This document shows, in pieces, positions 1 to 8,868 of a stretch of DNA of 64,000 nucleotides. The position numbers were made by a program, and so were the translations under genes. A model generated the notes under the pieces. That model did no database searches, was not told where the DNA came from, and was given only the letters and a program-made list of their open reading frames with translations. Source of the stretch: Flintibacter muris (lineage in GTDB: Bacteria; Bacillota; Clostridia; Oscillospirales; Oscillospiraceae); the NCBI RefSeq assembly GCF_943192995.1, contig NZ_CALPCP010000008.1:79018-143017 (forward strand), in the 5' to 3' direction. Numbering within the stretch: position 1 is the stretch's first letter; every line of letters starts with the position of its first letter.

Positions 1-725
1 CCGAACGCCTTCGCCTGGGCCGTTTCCTCCGGGCTGAGAGTGCTGACCGTCTGGAAGTTGAACAGGGCGTAGGGCTTGCCCTGTTTGCTGGTGGCCTTCT
101 CCAAGGTGATCTTCGTGACCACGCTGGAGATCGGCGTCAGGGTGCTCAGGAGGCGGGTGGAATACTTCAGGAAACGGGGTTTGCTGGTCACGGGGACACG
201 CACCAGCAGAGGGATAATGCTGTTGGGCCGCAGAAGGAACAGGAGCACCGATTCCTTACACGCTTTGGCGTTGCTGTCCCCGTCCTTGGAACCGAAGTCA
301 TTGTAGGGACAGTGCGCACAGGCTTTCCCATCGTGGGAAATGATGCTGTTCTGGCTCATACAAACAGGCGGCGTACCCTCCACCGGATCGGGCGTATCCC
401 AATAGGCCCGGGGCGTGGTGTAGTCCAGCACAATGCCCGTCAGTTCCATGGCGGCTTCGTTTCCCGCCAGCCCCGGCACCTCAAACACCGTAGCCCCACC
501 GGACGGAGATTTGACCACATCAAACAGGTCGAGGGTCAGCGGCTGGCTCTTCAAGTTAGCCCGGATGATGTCCAGGGCGTTGCTGGTCAGGGCCAGATAG
601 GTGGAATCCACCGGGGCCAAAGAGTTTTCCGGCGCAGAGGTAACAGTGATAGCCTGATTTCCAGTGGGCTGCTGCAACTCCTGCACCTTGCCGCTCATAC
701 GGCCTTTGAGTCTTGCGTTATCCAT
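1..725 (-). CDS. Hypothetical element protein with four cysteines, C-terminus beyond the window
   Basis: Open on the minus strand from an ATG at 725 to the window edge, about 241 codons, with no stop reached. A GGAGGT site lies just before the ATG. Four cysteines (C122, C136, C139, C156), including a CAHC pair, could bind zinc or an Fe-S cluster. The chain is otherwise mixed alpha/beta with no signal peptide or membrane segment. It ends the visible run that starts with the DUF932 and YqaJ genes (same strand, 13-nt gap), so a DNA-metabolism role in the mobile element is a reasonable guess. I do not recognise the family. Confidence 0.8.
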   Translation of the reverse strand, partial: MDNARLKGRMSGKVQELQQPTGNQAITVTSAPENSLAPVDSTYLALTSNALDIIRANLKSQPLTLDLFDVVKSPSGGATVFEVPGLAGNEAAMELTGIVLDYTTPRAYWDTPDPVEGTPPVCMSQNSIISHDGKACAHCPYNDFGSKDGDSNAKACKESVLLFLLRPNSIIPLLVRVPVTSKPRFLKYSTRLLSTLTPISSVVTKITLEKATSKQGKPYALFNFQTVSTLSPEETAQAKAF

Positions 726-738
726 GATTGACCTCCAT

Positions 739-1683
739 TCAGCTTGCCGACTTGATGGTAAAGCGGCGGTACGATGTCTTGTTGATGTACTTCTTATAGA
801 GAGTGGGATGCTCGGCTTTTAAGGTCTTGCTGTCAAGCCGCTCCTGGGCCACGCTCTTCCAAGTCACGATACGACCTCCGGCAGTCCCTACCTCGTTCTC
901 ACCCAGCATCTCCTTCAGCAGATTTTCGGCCTTCTGCTTTCGCTCTGTGACAATCTCCAACTGTGCACAGGTTTCATCGTACTGCGAAAGAAGATCAGCG
1001 GCGATGTCCGGCAGGGCGATGTGAGACTTGGGGATACTGTCATGAAAGCGGTCAGCAAGGAATTTGGCGGTTGCATTGGAGTCATCCAGCGGCGGGGGTG
1101 TGCAATCCTGCACATGATTCCAGAAATCGGTTTCCAGCTCAATGAGCATAGAAATCAATTCCTCGTCCCGTTCCACGAACTTCCAGCGGAAGGTATTGCC
1201 GCCAATGAGAACGGCGATATAGGCCCCGGCATAGCCAGTCACCGCCATGTAGTGCTGAATCTGGCACATATACTCGTCAGGAATCGTATCTTCCCATTCC
1301 CCAGCCTTGTAAGCGGAGGCTGTCTTAGCCTCGAAAATATAGGTGCCATAATCCGGGACTTCACAGATACCGTCCAGATTTGCCAGCATGAAGGGATATT
1401 CCTCGCTCTGGAGCAATTCACTCTTGTGGCTGACCTCAATTCCGGTGCGCTTGGTGAACTCAGCCCGGACGAACGGTTCAAGCTGCGTCCCCCAGTAGGC
1501 AGCTTCCCCAGTCTTTTGGGACGGGAGCTGACCCGTCTTATCCAGCCACAGCTCCACAGAGGATTTATAGCGGTTGATGCCACAGACCACAGAAGCGTCC
1601 GAGCCGCCGATGCCCTGCTTCCGATACTCCAGCCAGTCAGCATAGGGCATATTCTCGGTAGAAACAAGGATTTTTGCAGACAT
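739..1683 (-). CDS. YqaJ-family viral recombinase/exonuclease
   Basis: A 314-aa protein of the YqaJ (lambda-exonuclease-like, PD-(D/E)XK) family used by phages and integrative elements for homologous recombination. The N-terminal signature LEYRKQGIGGSDAS (residues 18-31) is typical. Candidate catalytic acidic residues follow in QLEPF (E69 region), ANLDG (D104) and FEAK (E118-x-K120), matching the fold's metal-binding pattern. The C-terminal ~100 residues look helical. It follows the DUF932 gene by 15 nt on the same strand, so the two are probably cotranscribed. A RecT-type annealase partner is not seen in the window and may lie to the left. Confidence 0.9.
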   Translation of the reverse strand: MSAKILVSTENMPYADWLEYRKQGIGGSDASVVCGINRYKSSVELWLDKTGQLPSQKTGEAAYWGTQLEPFVRAEFTKRTGIEVSHKSELLQSEEYPFMLANLDGICEVPDYGTYIFEAKTASAYKAGEWEDTIPDEYMCQIQHYMAVTGYAGAYIAVLIGGNTFRWKFVERDEELISMLIELETDFWNHVQDCTPPPLDDSNATAKFLADRFHDSIPKSHIALPDIAADLLSQYDETCAQLEIVTERKQKAENLLKEMLGENEVGTAGGRIVTWKSVAQERLDSKTLKAEHPTLYKKYINKTSYRRFTIKSAS

Positions 1684-1698
1684 TTTGACAGCCCTCCT

Positions 1699-2634
1699 TT
1701 ATGCCGCTTCCAGCACCATCTTATACGCCTTGTCGATCATGGGGTTGCCCTCCACGGTGCGCAGGAACAGGTTTTCGTTGTAGTTCTTGGTCTTGCGGAT
1801 AGGGTCGGCGTGGGTGGCAAAGTCGCTGATGGCATTGACGAAGCGGTAGCCGTTCTTCCCTACGTTAGAGAGATCGGGAGCCTCCCAGTACCGGGCCTTC
1901 ATGTTGTTCAGCAACCTCATATTGTTCTTACGCTGAACGTCAGGCATATCCGGGGTAACGGGGAAGAACTCAGCCATGAACTCCATGACCTTCTTATCGG
2001 TCAGCTTGATCCTGGACAGGGTATCAATGCCCCGGCCCAGCTCGCCCATGTACTTCTCGGCCAGTCCCAACGTCTCTTCTGCCTCATGGACACGGCTCAT
2101 GACGTTCTCGGTGTGCTTGGTAGTCCAGATACGCTTTGCACTGTTCAGAGCCAGATTCAAGGTATTCTGGCAGACAACCCGGATAGGGGTCATGGCGACC
2201 TTGATACCGGAGCTGCCATCGTGGGAGTTCATCACCACCAGATAGGGAGCGATCTCGTCCCCAGCAATGATGTAGCGGTGGGGCATCCGGGCCAGCATCC
2301 AGACCTTGCGGCCACCCTGCAAGGCCCCGGCAGTCTCGTAGGTCACGCCAGCGCCCAGCAGATCGTCGGTAAACTGGAAAGCGTCCTCGTTCTGGACAAC
2401 CTTGTAGCGGTCAGAGACGATACCCAGGGCGGCGTTGTCGATGCTGCGGAGATTGACCTTGTAGCCGGAGATTCGGGAGCCATTCTCGGTGTAGACATCC
2501 TTCTGGATGACCTCCCAATCCAAGCCAGCGTAGATCAGGGCGTCGGCGGAGGTAGGAGCCTCCTGCACCTTAGTACCCAGGCCGTGCCAGGGTTTCTCTC
2601 GGACATAGAACATGGTTTCGATGTTCGCGGACAT
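1699..2634 (-). CDS. DUF932 phage/plasmid-like protein
   Basis: A 311-aa protein with the N-terminal hallmark of the DUF932 family (FYVREKPWHGLGT, residues 9-21). These proteins are common on phages, plasmids and ICEs, usually near recombination genes. The biochemical function is not established. The ATG at 2634 follows a GGAGGGAT site. It is separated from the upstream GTPase operon by about 140 nt and is followed closely by the YqaJ gene, so it probably starts its own unit. The length matches the family, and no damage is seen. Confidence 0.88.
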   Translation of the reverse strand: MSANIETMFYVREKPWHGLGTKVQEAPTSADALIYAGLDWEVIQKDVYTENGSRISGYKVNLRSIDNAALGIVSDRYKVVQNEDAFQFTDDLLGAGVTYETAGALQGGRKVWMLARMPHRYIIAGDEIAPYLVVMNSHDGSSGIKVAMTPIRVVCQNTLNLALNSAKRIWTTKHTENVMSRVHEAEETLGLAEKYMGELGRGIDTLSRIKLTDKKVMEFMAEFFPVTPDMPDVQRKNNMRLLNNMKARYWEAPDLSNVGKNGYRFVNAISDFATHADPIRKTKNYNENLFLRTVEGNPMIDKAYKMVLEAA

Positions 2635-2772
2635 TATAAATCCCTCCTAAATATGAAATGAGGCCCCGGGGAATTACCCCGAGGCCTTCGTAGCTATAGT
2701 ATATATTTGAAAAACAGGTGGGATCAAATGAAAAAACTACTTTCATCTGAATTGTTTACAAAGAGTACGGAA

Positions 2773-4320
2773 CTACATTGCAGCCGACAGAGCAACCAAC
2801 TCGTCCACAATCTGGAGCAGCAGTTCTTCCATAGATCGCAGGTTTTTGGTATGCTCCGCGCAGCCGCTGTCCACCTCAGCCAGAGCCTGGTCAATTTTCT
2901 CCAACTGCGGCTCATAGAACCGAGTCAGAAAATCGTTGACCGACTTTTCATAGACGGCTTTTATTTTGATCTCCTGATCGCGGAGTTCGTTGAGCCACTT
3001 GTAGTAGTTTGCCAGTTGTTCCTGACTCCGGGCAGCGGCGGCGTCCTCTGATGTCTTGCCTGAGAAAAGATGGATGATTACCCGTATTGCTGCTACAATA
3101 ACGGACATAGGAACAGGGACCGGAATCGGAATCGGTGCAATATCTATGATAAAAGAGGCAATTTGTGCCAAATCTCCAATGGCAGAATCGTTGTCATTCT
3201 GGGTAATTTGACCTGTTTCACCTGAACTTTCTGGCCTGTAATCCGGCATGGCCTCCAGCTTGATTTCGTTCTGGAGAACAATATGCTCCTGTTCGGCCGC
3301 TTCTTTCAGCAGGGTATTCAGCGTTTCGCTGATTCGCCGGTCTACGCCCTCTACCGGCTGTCCTCTGGTCACGGCGGCTTTTACATCTTCCAGGATCGCT
3401 TCAATTTTTCTCAGGCCGTCGGCCATAAGGCGTTCGTGCAGGCGCTGGCGAGAGGCAAGCAGGGCTTCCCGGTTCTTGGCCATGTCCTGCTTTTCACCAT
3501 AGATTGGGTCTATCTGGTATTGTTTGATGGCTTCACGCAAACTATTCTGAAGGTTGGTAAGGGGCGTTTGCAGCATGTAAACGGCTTCCGATTGACGAAT
3601 AGCACCGTTGAGGGCATTGCACAGAGAAGGAAGACCGGAGAAAGAGTGAAGGGGTTCACGTCCTGCCGCTTCATACGCAACCAGAGCGTTAACGGGAAAA
3701 ATGCCTAAAAAATGTTTCAGTTTCCCGGCAATCTGCATTTGATTACGGCGGCCCTGGACCTCCAGATTAGAGGCTACCTTTTCCCTTACCGTCCGGATAG
3801 AGGACTGCTCCGGCACAGAGATATTGGGATCCTCGCTGCCGTCTGCATTCTTTTGGTTTATGATAATGGCAAGGGGCTTTCCCTTTTTCAAGATATCCAC
3901 AATCGCCTGATAAACTGCCACATTGTCGAAGGTATCCGCATTGTCCATAACGAAGAGAATGACATCGCTTTGAAGAATTTCATGTTCAGCAATCGCGGTG
4001 TGTTCGGTATGAGCGTCAATACCCGGTGTGTCGATCAGTGTGTACCCCTCCCAAGGTACCGTTTGGATTTTATCCGTTGTGGGGACATCTCCGGTAGGCG
4101 CGATCTCTTTTTTGCACAGAGCGTTGATAAGCGTACTTTTTCCTGCGTTATATAACCCGTAAAACATGATAACAGGGGATTTTTTCTGTTCGGCATCTAA
4201 CCGTGCGCTCTGTACATTCCGAGCGTGATCCGGCAAGCCTGACCGCTGTAAAATGGACTCCCCCTCCTGCAGCAGGCTTATAACGGTTTGCTTGTGGTTG
4301 TTAATTTGCATAGTTTCCAT
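2773..4320 (-). CDS. Dynamin-like GTPase C (third of three)
   Basis: A 515-aa GTPase with dynamin/GBP-type motifs: P-loop GLYNAGKST (55-63), switch threonines in GDVPTTDK (T81/T82), G3 DTPG (97-100), and a G4-like INQKNAD (154-160). A helical stalk follows. A hydrophobic, proline-rich stretch near residues 383-419 (IIDIAPIPIPVPVP, then VIVAAIRVIIHLF) is a plausible membrane-insertion paddle, as in bacterial dynamin-like proteins. Start chosen at the ATG 6 nt after GGAGGG. It lies 12 nt downstream of GTPase B, so one transcript is likely. Oligomeric membrane remodelling, possibly in phage defence, is inferred from family and mobile context; the sequence does not prove it. Confidence 0.85.
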   Translation of the reverse strand: METMQINNHKQTVISLLQEGESILQRSGLPDHARNVQSARLDAEQKKSPVIMFYGLYNAGKSTLINALCKKEIAPTGDVPTTDKIQTVPWEGYTLIDTPGIDAHTEHTAIAEHEILQSDVILFVMDNADTFDNVAVYQAIVDILKKGKPLAIIINQKNADGSEDPNISVPEQSSIRTVREKVASNLEVQGRRNQMQIAGKLKHFLGIFPVNALVAYEAAGREPLHSFSGLPSLCNALNGAIRQSEAVYMLQTPLTNLQNSLREAIKQYQIDPIYGEKQDMAKNREALLASRQRLHERLMADGLRKIEAILEDVKAAVTRGQPVEGVDRRISETLNTLLKEAAEQEHIVLQNEIKLEAMPDYRPESSGETGQITQNDNDSAIGDLAQIASFIIDIAPIPIPVPVPMSVIVAAIRVIIHLFSGKTSEDAAAARSQEQLANYYKWLNELRDQEIKIKAVYEKSVNDFLTRFYEPQLEKIDQALAEVDSGCAEHTKNLRSMEELLLQIVDELVALSAAM

Positions 4321-4332
4321 CTTTTCCCTCCG

Positions 4333-6060
4333 TCAGTTTGTAAACCGCAATTTTTCCAGCTCTCCAGCTAGCCTGACCAACTGCCCGTCCAACTGCCGGT
4401 AGCAGTCAGACAGCGGGGCAATACAAGCAGAAGCCATACGGTCAATCGTCTCGGATACATATCTGCGCACCTCCGGGCGGAGATTTTCTACCTGAGCGTC
4501 AAGAAAAGCGCTGAAATTATCTCCAGTGGCAATCTTTTCCGAACCAGAGACGTTTTTGTAGAATTTCTTGCTCTTATCGAAGAAGTACTGAATATGCTCC
4601 ACCAAGCCCTTGGCGTCACGCTCTACCCGGCAGGTCACGGTCTGGCTCACATACTGAATCTGATACTCTGTGCTGTCAGCGGCTTGCGCGTCCAATTGGG
4701 GCAGCTCCAGCTCCAGAGATACCATCCCCAGCTTCTCCGTAAGAACCTTTGTACACGTTTCCGCAGTCAACCTGGAAATATCCTCCGACATCTCCCTGCT
4801 GACAACCTCTGCATCTCCCAGCAGTTTTCGGTCCCGCAGACTGCGGAACAGCTTGCTTAGGCTGATTGGGAACATCTGTTCAATCTCGGCGCAAACAGTG
4901 GCTTGCGCATTCTGGCACTCAGTCAGAATATGTTTTAAGTCCGCCTGCTTTTTTTCCAGTTCGCAGCGCAGTTGCCGGATGGTCAGAATGTTACCGTTGT
5001 CCGCCTCGTCCAATCCGGTCAGGCGGTCGATAAAGGCGCTGATCTCCGCCTTGGGGCGGCGCATTTTCAGTTCGATTGCTCTTTCGGACAGGATATCCCC
5101 CATTTGTACCAGAAATTGGTCCAGATTGCTATCCTTATATAGCTCCATATCCTGTTTTGCCGCAGCATCCCGGGCCAGCATAACGGAAAGGCTCAGGATG
5201 CGAGTATTTTCCAGGTTTTCGTTATTGTTAATCTCCTTCGCCTGTTCAGTTACATACCGCTCCTGAGCCTGCCGGTCCTTTGCTGGTTTGGGGATGCGCT
5301 TTCTGATAATTGAGCCGTCTTGCACTGTGTGCTTGAAGGTATCCGATTTCGTAATCGCCAGAATCACTGGTTTCCCCATCCGGAACAGCTCGGCCAGCAT
5401 TTCACGCTCATCCTTTTTGAACGGGCTGCTGGAGGGCGTCAGGTAAATCACCAGGTCGGCGAACTGGATATACTCCTTAGCCAGATCGCCGTGCTCTGTG
5501 GTCAGGGAGTGCAGCCCCGGCGTATCCACCCAGGTCAAACCCTGGGCCAAGGTGTAGTGCTGGATGGTGGAGGTGGCCTCAACGGCGTTTTCCGCGAAGT
5601 GATCGATTTTGCGGACGCTGCGGTCCTCGCCGCTGGCCGCGCTGTAGTCCTCAATCTCGCAGTCGTGGGGAATATAGAGGTCTTCATAGGATGTGCCACG
5701 GAAACTCCAACCGCCCACAAAGTTTCCCAGAGAACTTTTTCCGGCGTTCACATCGGCAAATACCAGGGCCAGGATGCTCTTTTCATGCCGGTTGACAAAT
5801 TCGGAGCGTTCTATCTGCCTGCGTACCATGTCCTGCCAGCCTCGAAGCTGAAGCTTGGCATGTTCCATCGTTTCACGGCAGAGGTCCTGGTACTCCCCCG
5901 CGCCTTTAGGTGGTTCCGGGACGGTAATGCCGGTTTCCAGCAGCATTAACATCTGCGCCTTGCGGTCCTCAATACAGGCGCGGTTTTCGTTGAGGAGACG
6001 GTAGGAGTTCCAAATATCCTCATAAAATTGGGTAAAGCTGTCTCGGATCAAATCACTCAT
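4333..6060 (-). CDS. Dynamin-like GTPase B (second of three)
   Basis: A 575-aa GTPase with about 95 residues before the G domain. Motifs: P-loop FADVNAGKSS (101-110), in which the usual first glycine is alanine; G3 VDTPGLHSL (178-186); and G4 ITKSD (236-240). The last ~200 residues are helical with coiled-coil potential (ELEKKQADL). Its ATG overlaps the stop of GTPase A in an ATGA (6057-6060), which indicates translational coupling, with AAGGAG upstream. The longer N-terminus and altered P-loop set it apart from its neighbours, so the three are unlikely to be simple duplicates. Together they may form a hetero-oligomer, as in paired bacterial dynamin-like proteins. Confidence 0.85.
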   Translation of the reverse strand: MSDLIRDSFTQFYEDIWNSYRLLNENRACIEDRKAQMLMLLETGITVPEPPKGAGEYQDLCRETMEHAKLQLRGWQDMVRRQIERSEFVNRHEKSILALVFADVNAGKSSLGNFVGGWSFRGTSYEDLYIPHDCEIEDYSAASGEDRSVRKIDHFAENAVEATSTIQHYTLAQGLTWVDTPGLHSLTTEHGDLAKEYIQFADLVIYLTPSSSPFKKDEREMLAELFRMGKPVILAITKSDTFKHTVQDGSIIRKRIPKPAKDRQAQERYVTEQAKEINNNENLENTRILSLSVMLARDAAAKQDMELYKDSNLDQFLVQMGDILSERAIELKMRRPKAEISAFIDRLTGLDEADNGNILTIRQLRCELEKKQADLKHILTECQNAQATVCAEIEQMFPISLSKLFRSLRDRKLLGDAEVVSREMSEDISRLTAETCTKVLTEKLGMVSLELELPQLDAQAADSTEYQIQYVSQTVTCRVERDAKGLVEHIQYFFDKSKKFYKNVSGSEKIATGDNFSAFLDAQVENLRPEVRRYVSETIDRMASACIAPLSDCYRQLDGQLVRLAGELEKLRFTN

Positions 6061-7658
6061 TGGGATATCTCCTTCTCCAACGCAGCCAAATGTTCTAACG
6101 CCTCGCGCAGAGGCTTTTCGGCGGACCTTTGGGAATTGGCAATGCTGGCATCTGCGGCCTTGCGCATTTCCTGAAAACGTTTGTCAGTTTCTGATTTGAG
6201 TGTTTTTAGAAATGGATTCCAGTAATATGATGAAAGGCTATCCCGTGCTTCTTCTACTTGCTGCTTGAATGTATCTGAAATTTCCTTATAGATGTTGGAA
6301 GTTGCGTTATGCGTATATATTACGTACTTTGGCTTTTTTATCACAACTCCAAACAGGCCACGTTCCTCGTACCAGTTATCGTATTGGTTGACCTCGATAC
6401 GGTCTTCATTCACATTAAGATACATACCGGGGGACCAATAATCCCCATTATCGGCAATCCTTGAAAGATCAGCATCTACTTCGGAGACATCGGGAGTGAT
6501 TGCAATTTCCTCCACTGCTTGGATGTAAATGCCGTGCTGGCCAAGGCTTACCTGAAGTTCTTCTAACAGCTGATTTACTGTGCTGCAAAGCTTGAAGTAC
6601 TCACTGTCGATCCCGGTTGTACCATAGTCTTGTCTGGCTTTCTGAAATATTTGTTTAATTGCTTTATGAGCATCGCTTACTCCGCGCTCAGCATATGAAC
6701 GCATGTGATCTCTTGCCTGTCGTTTCAATGAGCTTCCATCTTTTCCCTCAAATGACTTATCTCTACCACTAAGGGAAAGCGACCCATATAAACTTACCCC
6801 AACATTGATTTTCTCTGTAAGCATCTCTTTCGTCCTGGAAAACATCGCTTTTATCTGATCCTGCTGCTTCCGGGCAGACAGATTTGCCATTCGTTCCAAA
6901 CAGTAATCCTTGCAACGACCGACCTGCTTCAGAAGAGCCTTCCCCCGTGCATTCAATTCCGCTTCATGGGCCTGTCTCAACGTCTCCCCGGTTCCCGAAA
7001 TCAATTCCGCCAAATGGGCCTGGAGTGGAGGAAGCGCACTGTGCTCTACCAGAAGAGGCTTGTCCTCAGCAATCCCTTTCTGATAAACGACGGAATCTAC
7101 GCAAAAGATTGAGTCGGGCGCAAATCCGAGAATTTTTTCCAGATCGGCGGTGGTTTTATTCCGGATTACCGCTACCTGCTCCGGTTCAATCTGCCCGCAG
7201 TGGGTCAGGACATAGACCATCCGCTGCTTCAGACTGTCCGCTGTATAGTGATCCCGCAGTCTATTCAGCCAGACGGCCTCCACCTCGCCAATGCCTCCGT
7301 TTTGAGCACTGGACACGAAGATGATAAAATCCGCCGACTCATAAGCTGCCTGCGCCTCCTGGTCGTCCGAGCCCTCGGCGTTGAGCCCGGGGGTGTCGAT
7401 GTAGACCGCGCCGCCAAATTCGGCCTGCGCAACAGCTTTCGTGGTGGGGACATCCCCGGTGGGGAACCTCTCCTCCCCACATAGCGCATTGAGCAGGGTG
7501 CTCTTTCCCGCATTGTAAATTCCGGTGCATACGATATTCGGGATATGACGGACCGGATTTGAAACAGCGGCCTGATATGCGTCCCAGGCTTTTTCCAAGC
7601 GCTGAATATCCTCTTGAGGAACTCCCGCTTTTTGCAGGATTTCTTTTTGCAATAACAT
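6057..7658 (-). CDS. Dynamin-like GTPase A (first of three)
   Basis: A 533-aa GTPase. Motifs: P-loop GIYNAGKST (46-54), switch region GDVPTTK (68-74), G3 DTPGLNAEG (88-96), and a G4-like LTHCG (151-155) where N/TKxD is usual. A long helical C-terminal half ends in an E/K-rich tail. I start it at ATG 7658 because GGAGG lies just upstream; an upstream in-frame TTG at 7673 would put that site inside the gene. It is 20 nt downstream of the 51-aa zinc-ribbon gene and overlaps GTPase B by 4 nt. The G domain resembles that of GTPase C more than B. Confidence 0.85.
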   Translation of the reverse strand: MLLQKEILQKAGVPQEDIQRLEKAWDAYQAAVSNPVRHIPNIVCTGIYNAGKSTLLNALCGEERFPTGDVPTTKAVAQAEFGGAVYIDTPGLNAEGSDDQEAQAAYESADFIIFVSSAQNGGIGEVEAVWLNRLRDHYTADSLKQRMVYVLTHCGQIEPEQVAVIRNKTTADLEKILGFAPDSIFCVDSVVYQKGIAEDKPLLVEHSALPPLQAHLAELISGTGETLRQAHEAELNARGKALLKQVGRCKDYCLERMANLSARKQQDQIKAMFSRTKEMLTEKINVGVSLYGSLSLSGRDKSFEGKDGSSLKRQARDHMRSYAERGVSDAHKAIKQIFQKARQDYGTTGIDSEYFKLCSTVNQLLEELQVSLGQHGIYIQAVEEIAITPDVSEVDADLSRIADNGDYWSPGMYLNVNEDRIEVNQYDNWYEERGLFGVVIKKPKYVIYTHNATSNIYKEISDTFKQQVEEARDSLSSYYWNPFLKTLKSETDKRFQEMRKAADASIANSQRSAEKPLREALEHLAALEKEISQ

Positions 7659-7678
7659 TGTCTTTCCTCCCAATACGA

Positions 7679-7834
7679 TTATTTGAAGATACCGGCAATT
7701 GCGGATAGCTTACATTTGTCGCAGACGGGACGAATTTCCAACTGCATTTGTTGTGGACTCATGACAACTCCACCCACCGCCTTTGTAAATCTTTTTCCGC
7801 ACTTTATACAAGTAAACGTTCTCCAATCCAACAT
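7679..7834 (-). CDS. 51-aa zinc-ribbon protein in the GTPase operon
   Basis: A short gene with two CxxC knuckles: C9-IK-C12 and C38-DK-C41. It is probably a treble-clef or zinc-ribbon domain with nothing else attached. The ATG is 7 nt after AAGGAG, and that ribosome site lies in the last codons of the upstream 71-aa gene, so the two are translationally coupled. Its position immediately before the first GTPase argues that it belongs to the same functional unit. Small zinc ribbons often act as adaptors or nucleic-acid-binding modules. No closer assignment can be made from the sequence. Confidence 0.7.
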   Translation of the reverse strand: MLDWRTFTCIKCGKRFTKAVGGVVMSPQQMQLEIRPVCDKCKLSAIAGIFK

Positions 7835-7838
7835 TTTC

Positions 7839-8054
7839 CTACTCCTTCAAATCAGTTTCCATTCCGCTGATGTCGATTACTTCTTTGTGTCTCAGCTCCA
7901 GGATTTTCTGGGGCTTGGGTGGGTCACCTCCCGCCGCTTTCCATCCAGCCACGAAAGCGATCCGCACCATGGCAAACAGAGCATTTTCTGCTTGGTCATA
8001 CTCCCGGCGTTCCAAAAAATCACTGAACGCTTTTTCAAAGTCTACTTTCGTCAT
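7839..8054 (-). CDS. 71-aa small protein, first gene of the GTPase operon
   Basis: A mainly helical protein (MTKVDFEKAFSDFLERREYD at the start) with an amphipathic stretch ALFAMVRIAFVAGWKAAGG that could pack against a partner or a membrane. It is the first gene after the strong promoter and palindrome at 8081-8110, which lie about 27 nt upstream of the ATG. The ribosome site is weak (GGGCTGG). Its stop codon lies within the ribosome site region of the zinc-ribbon gene. No DNA-binding motif is obvious, so it is not clearly the regulator of its own operon. Family not recognised. Confidence 0.65.
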   Translation of the reverse strand: MTKVDFEKAFSDFLERREYDQAENALFAMVRIAFVAGWKAAGGDPPKPQKILELRHKEVIDISGMETDLKE

Positions 8055-8080
8055 AATACCAGCCCGTTCTTATAAAAATG

Positions 8081-8110
8081 ATTATATCATACTTATAAGT
8101 ATGATATCAA
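8081..8110 (-). promoter_or_regulatory. Promoter with overlapping perfect 24-bp palindrome (operator)
   Basis: Reading leftward: -35 TTGATA (8110-8105), an 18-nt spacer, and -10 TATAAT (8086-8081). A perfect palindrome with half-site ATATCATACTTA covers 8084-8107, filling the spacer and touching both hexamers. A dimeric repressor bound there would block RNA polymerase. It drives the 71-aa, zinc-ribbon and three-GTPase operon. Confidence 0.75.
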
Positions 8111-8144
8111 CATAAAATATTTGCCGCAACTTCGGCGTTCCCGT

Positions 8145-8708
8145 TTAGCTGCCATCCGAACGACCGGCGTCTGGCAGGTATTTCAACTGCTGTCCCCGCA
8201 AATAGAGGCTGGTCAGCCAGTGCAGGTCGTTTTTACGAAGGTTTTCCGCAAATTGCTGAAACTCACCGTCCGGCGAAACCGGTATAACGGTGGACGGAAT
8301 GGCTATGCGAGACAGGCGGTACAGTTCTTCCATTTCGGAATCGTGGAACAAGGCCAGCTTTGCTTTCTGTCCGTGCGCCAGTAAAATCCCTCGAAACGGC
8401 TCGTCCTCGCCCAAGTCGATATGAAAAATCAGGCTGACCAATGCAGGGCCGCTTAACTGTTTGTCAATCACCTCCAGTTGATTTCCCTTCAAGTGAAAAA
8501 ATAACGGTTTTTGCACCGTTCTACCCTGAATTTGGCAGGAATTGCCCAGCAGCTCCAATTCATATTCCGTAATGCTGCAAAAGCGGTTTCCGTAGAGGAA
8601 GTATCCACCCTGGGGTGTCAGCAGAAACGCCTTTTTGCCGTTCCGGTCCGGATCACGCTCGTATTGCTCCAGTGCGGTTAAAATCGGGTTTTTAATATCT
8701 TTCGGCAC
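8145..8708 (-). CDS. Hypothetical 187-aa protein
   Basis: A soluble protein of unknown family with mixed strands and helices and no membrane segment. I start it at GTG 8708, 8 nt after GGAGG; the in-frame GTG at 8717 overlaps that site. It stops just upstream of the GTPase-operon promoter and points the same way, but the promoter between them makes it a separate unit. It is divergent from the 462-aa gene at 8869, sharing a 160-nt intergenic region with a long hairpin. A role linked to the GTPase system or the 462-aa protein is only a positional guess. Confidence 0.65.
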   Translation of the reverse strand: MPKDIKNPILTALEQYERDPDRNGKKAFLLTPQGGYFLYGNRFCSITEYELELLGNSCQIQGRTVQKPLFFHLKGNQLEVIDKQLSGPALVSLIFHIDLGEDEPFRGILLAHGQKAKLALFHDSEMEELYRLSRIAIPSTVIPVSPDGEFQQFAENLRKNDLHWLTSLYLRGQQLKYLPDAGRSDGS

Positions 8709-8767
8709 GGTATTCACCTCCTTTTCCGCATTTTATCCCAGAGATACCCATATGGGAATATAGGTTA

Positions 8768-8796
8768 CTTCAAAAATAAAAATATTATTTTTGAAG
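8768..8796. repeat. Inverted repeat between divergent genes
   Basis: Arms CTTCAAAAATAA (8768-8779) and TTATTTTTGAAG (8785-8796) with a 5-nt loop, perfect over 12 bp. It lies between the 187-aa gene (minus) and the 462-aa gene (plus), so it could be a shared operator. The right arm contains TTGAAG on the plus strand, and the complement of the left arm supplies TTGAAG on the minus strand; each could serve as a -35 element. Confidence 0.6.
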
Positions 8797-8868
8797 CAAC
8801 TTCGGTAGCTTCTGGAGGGAAAATATGCTATCCTAAATATGACATTCCATGATTTTGAGGTGAACGCC

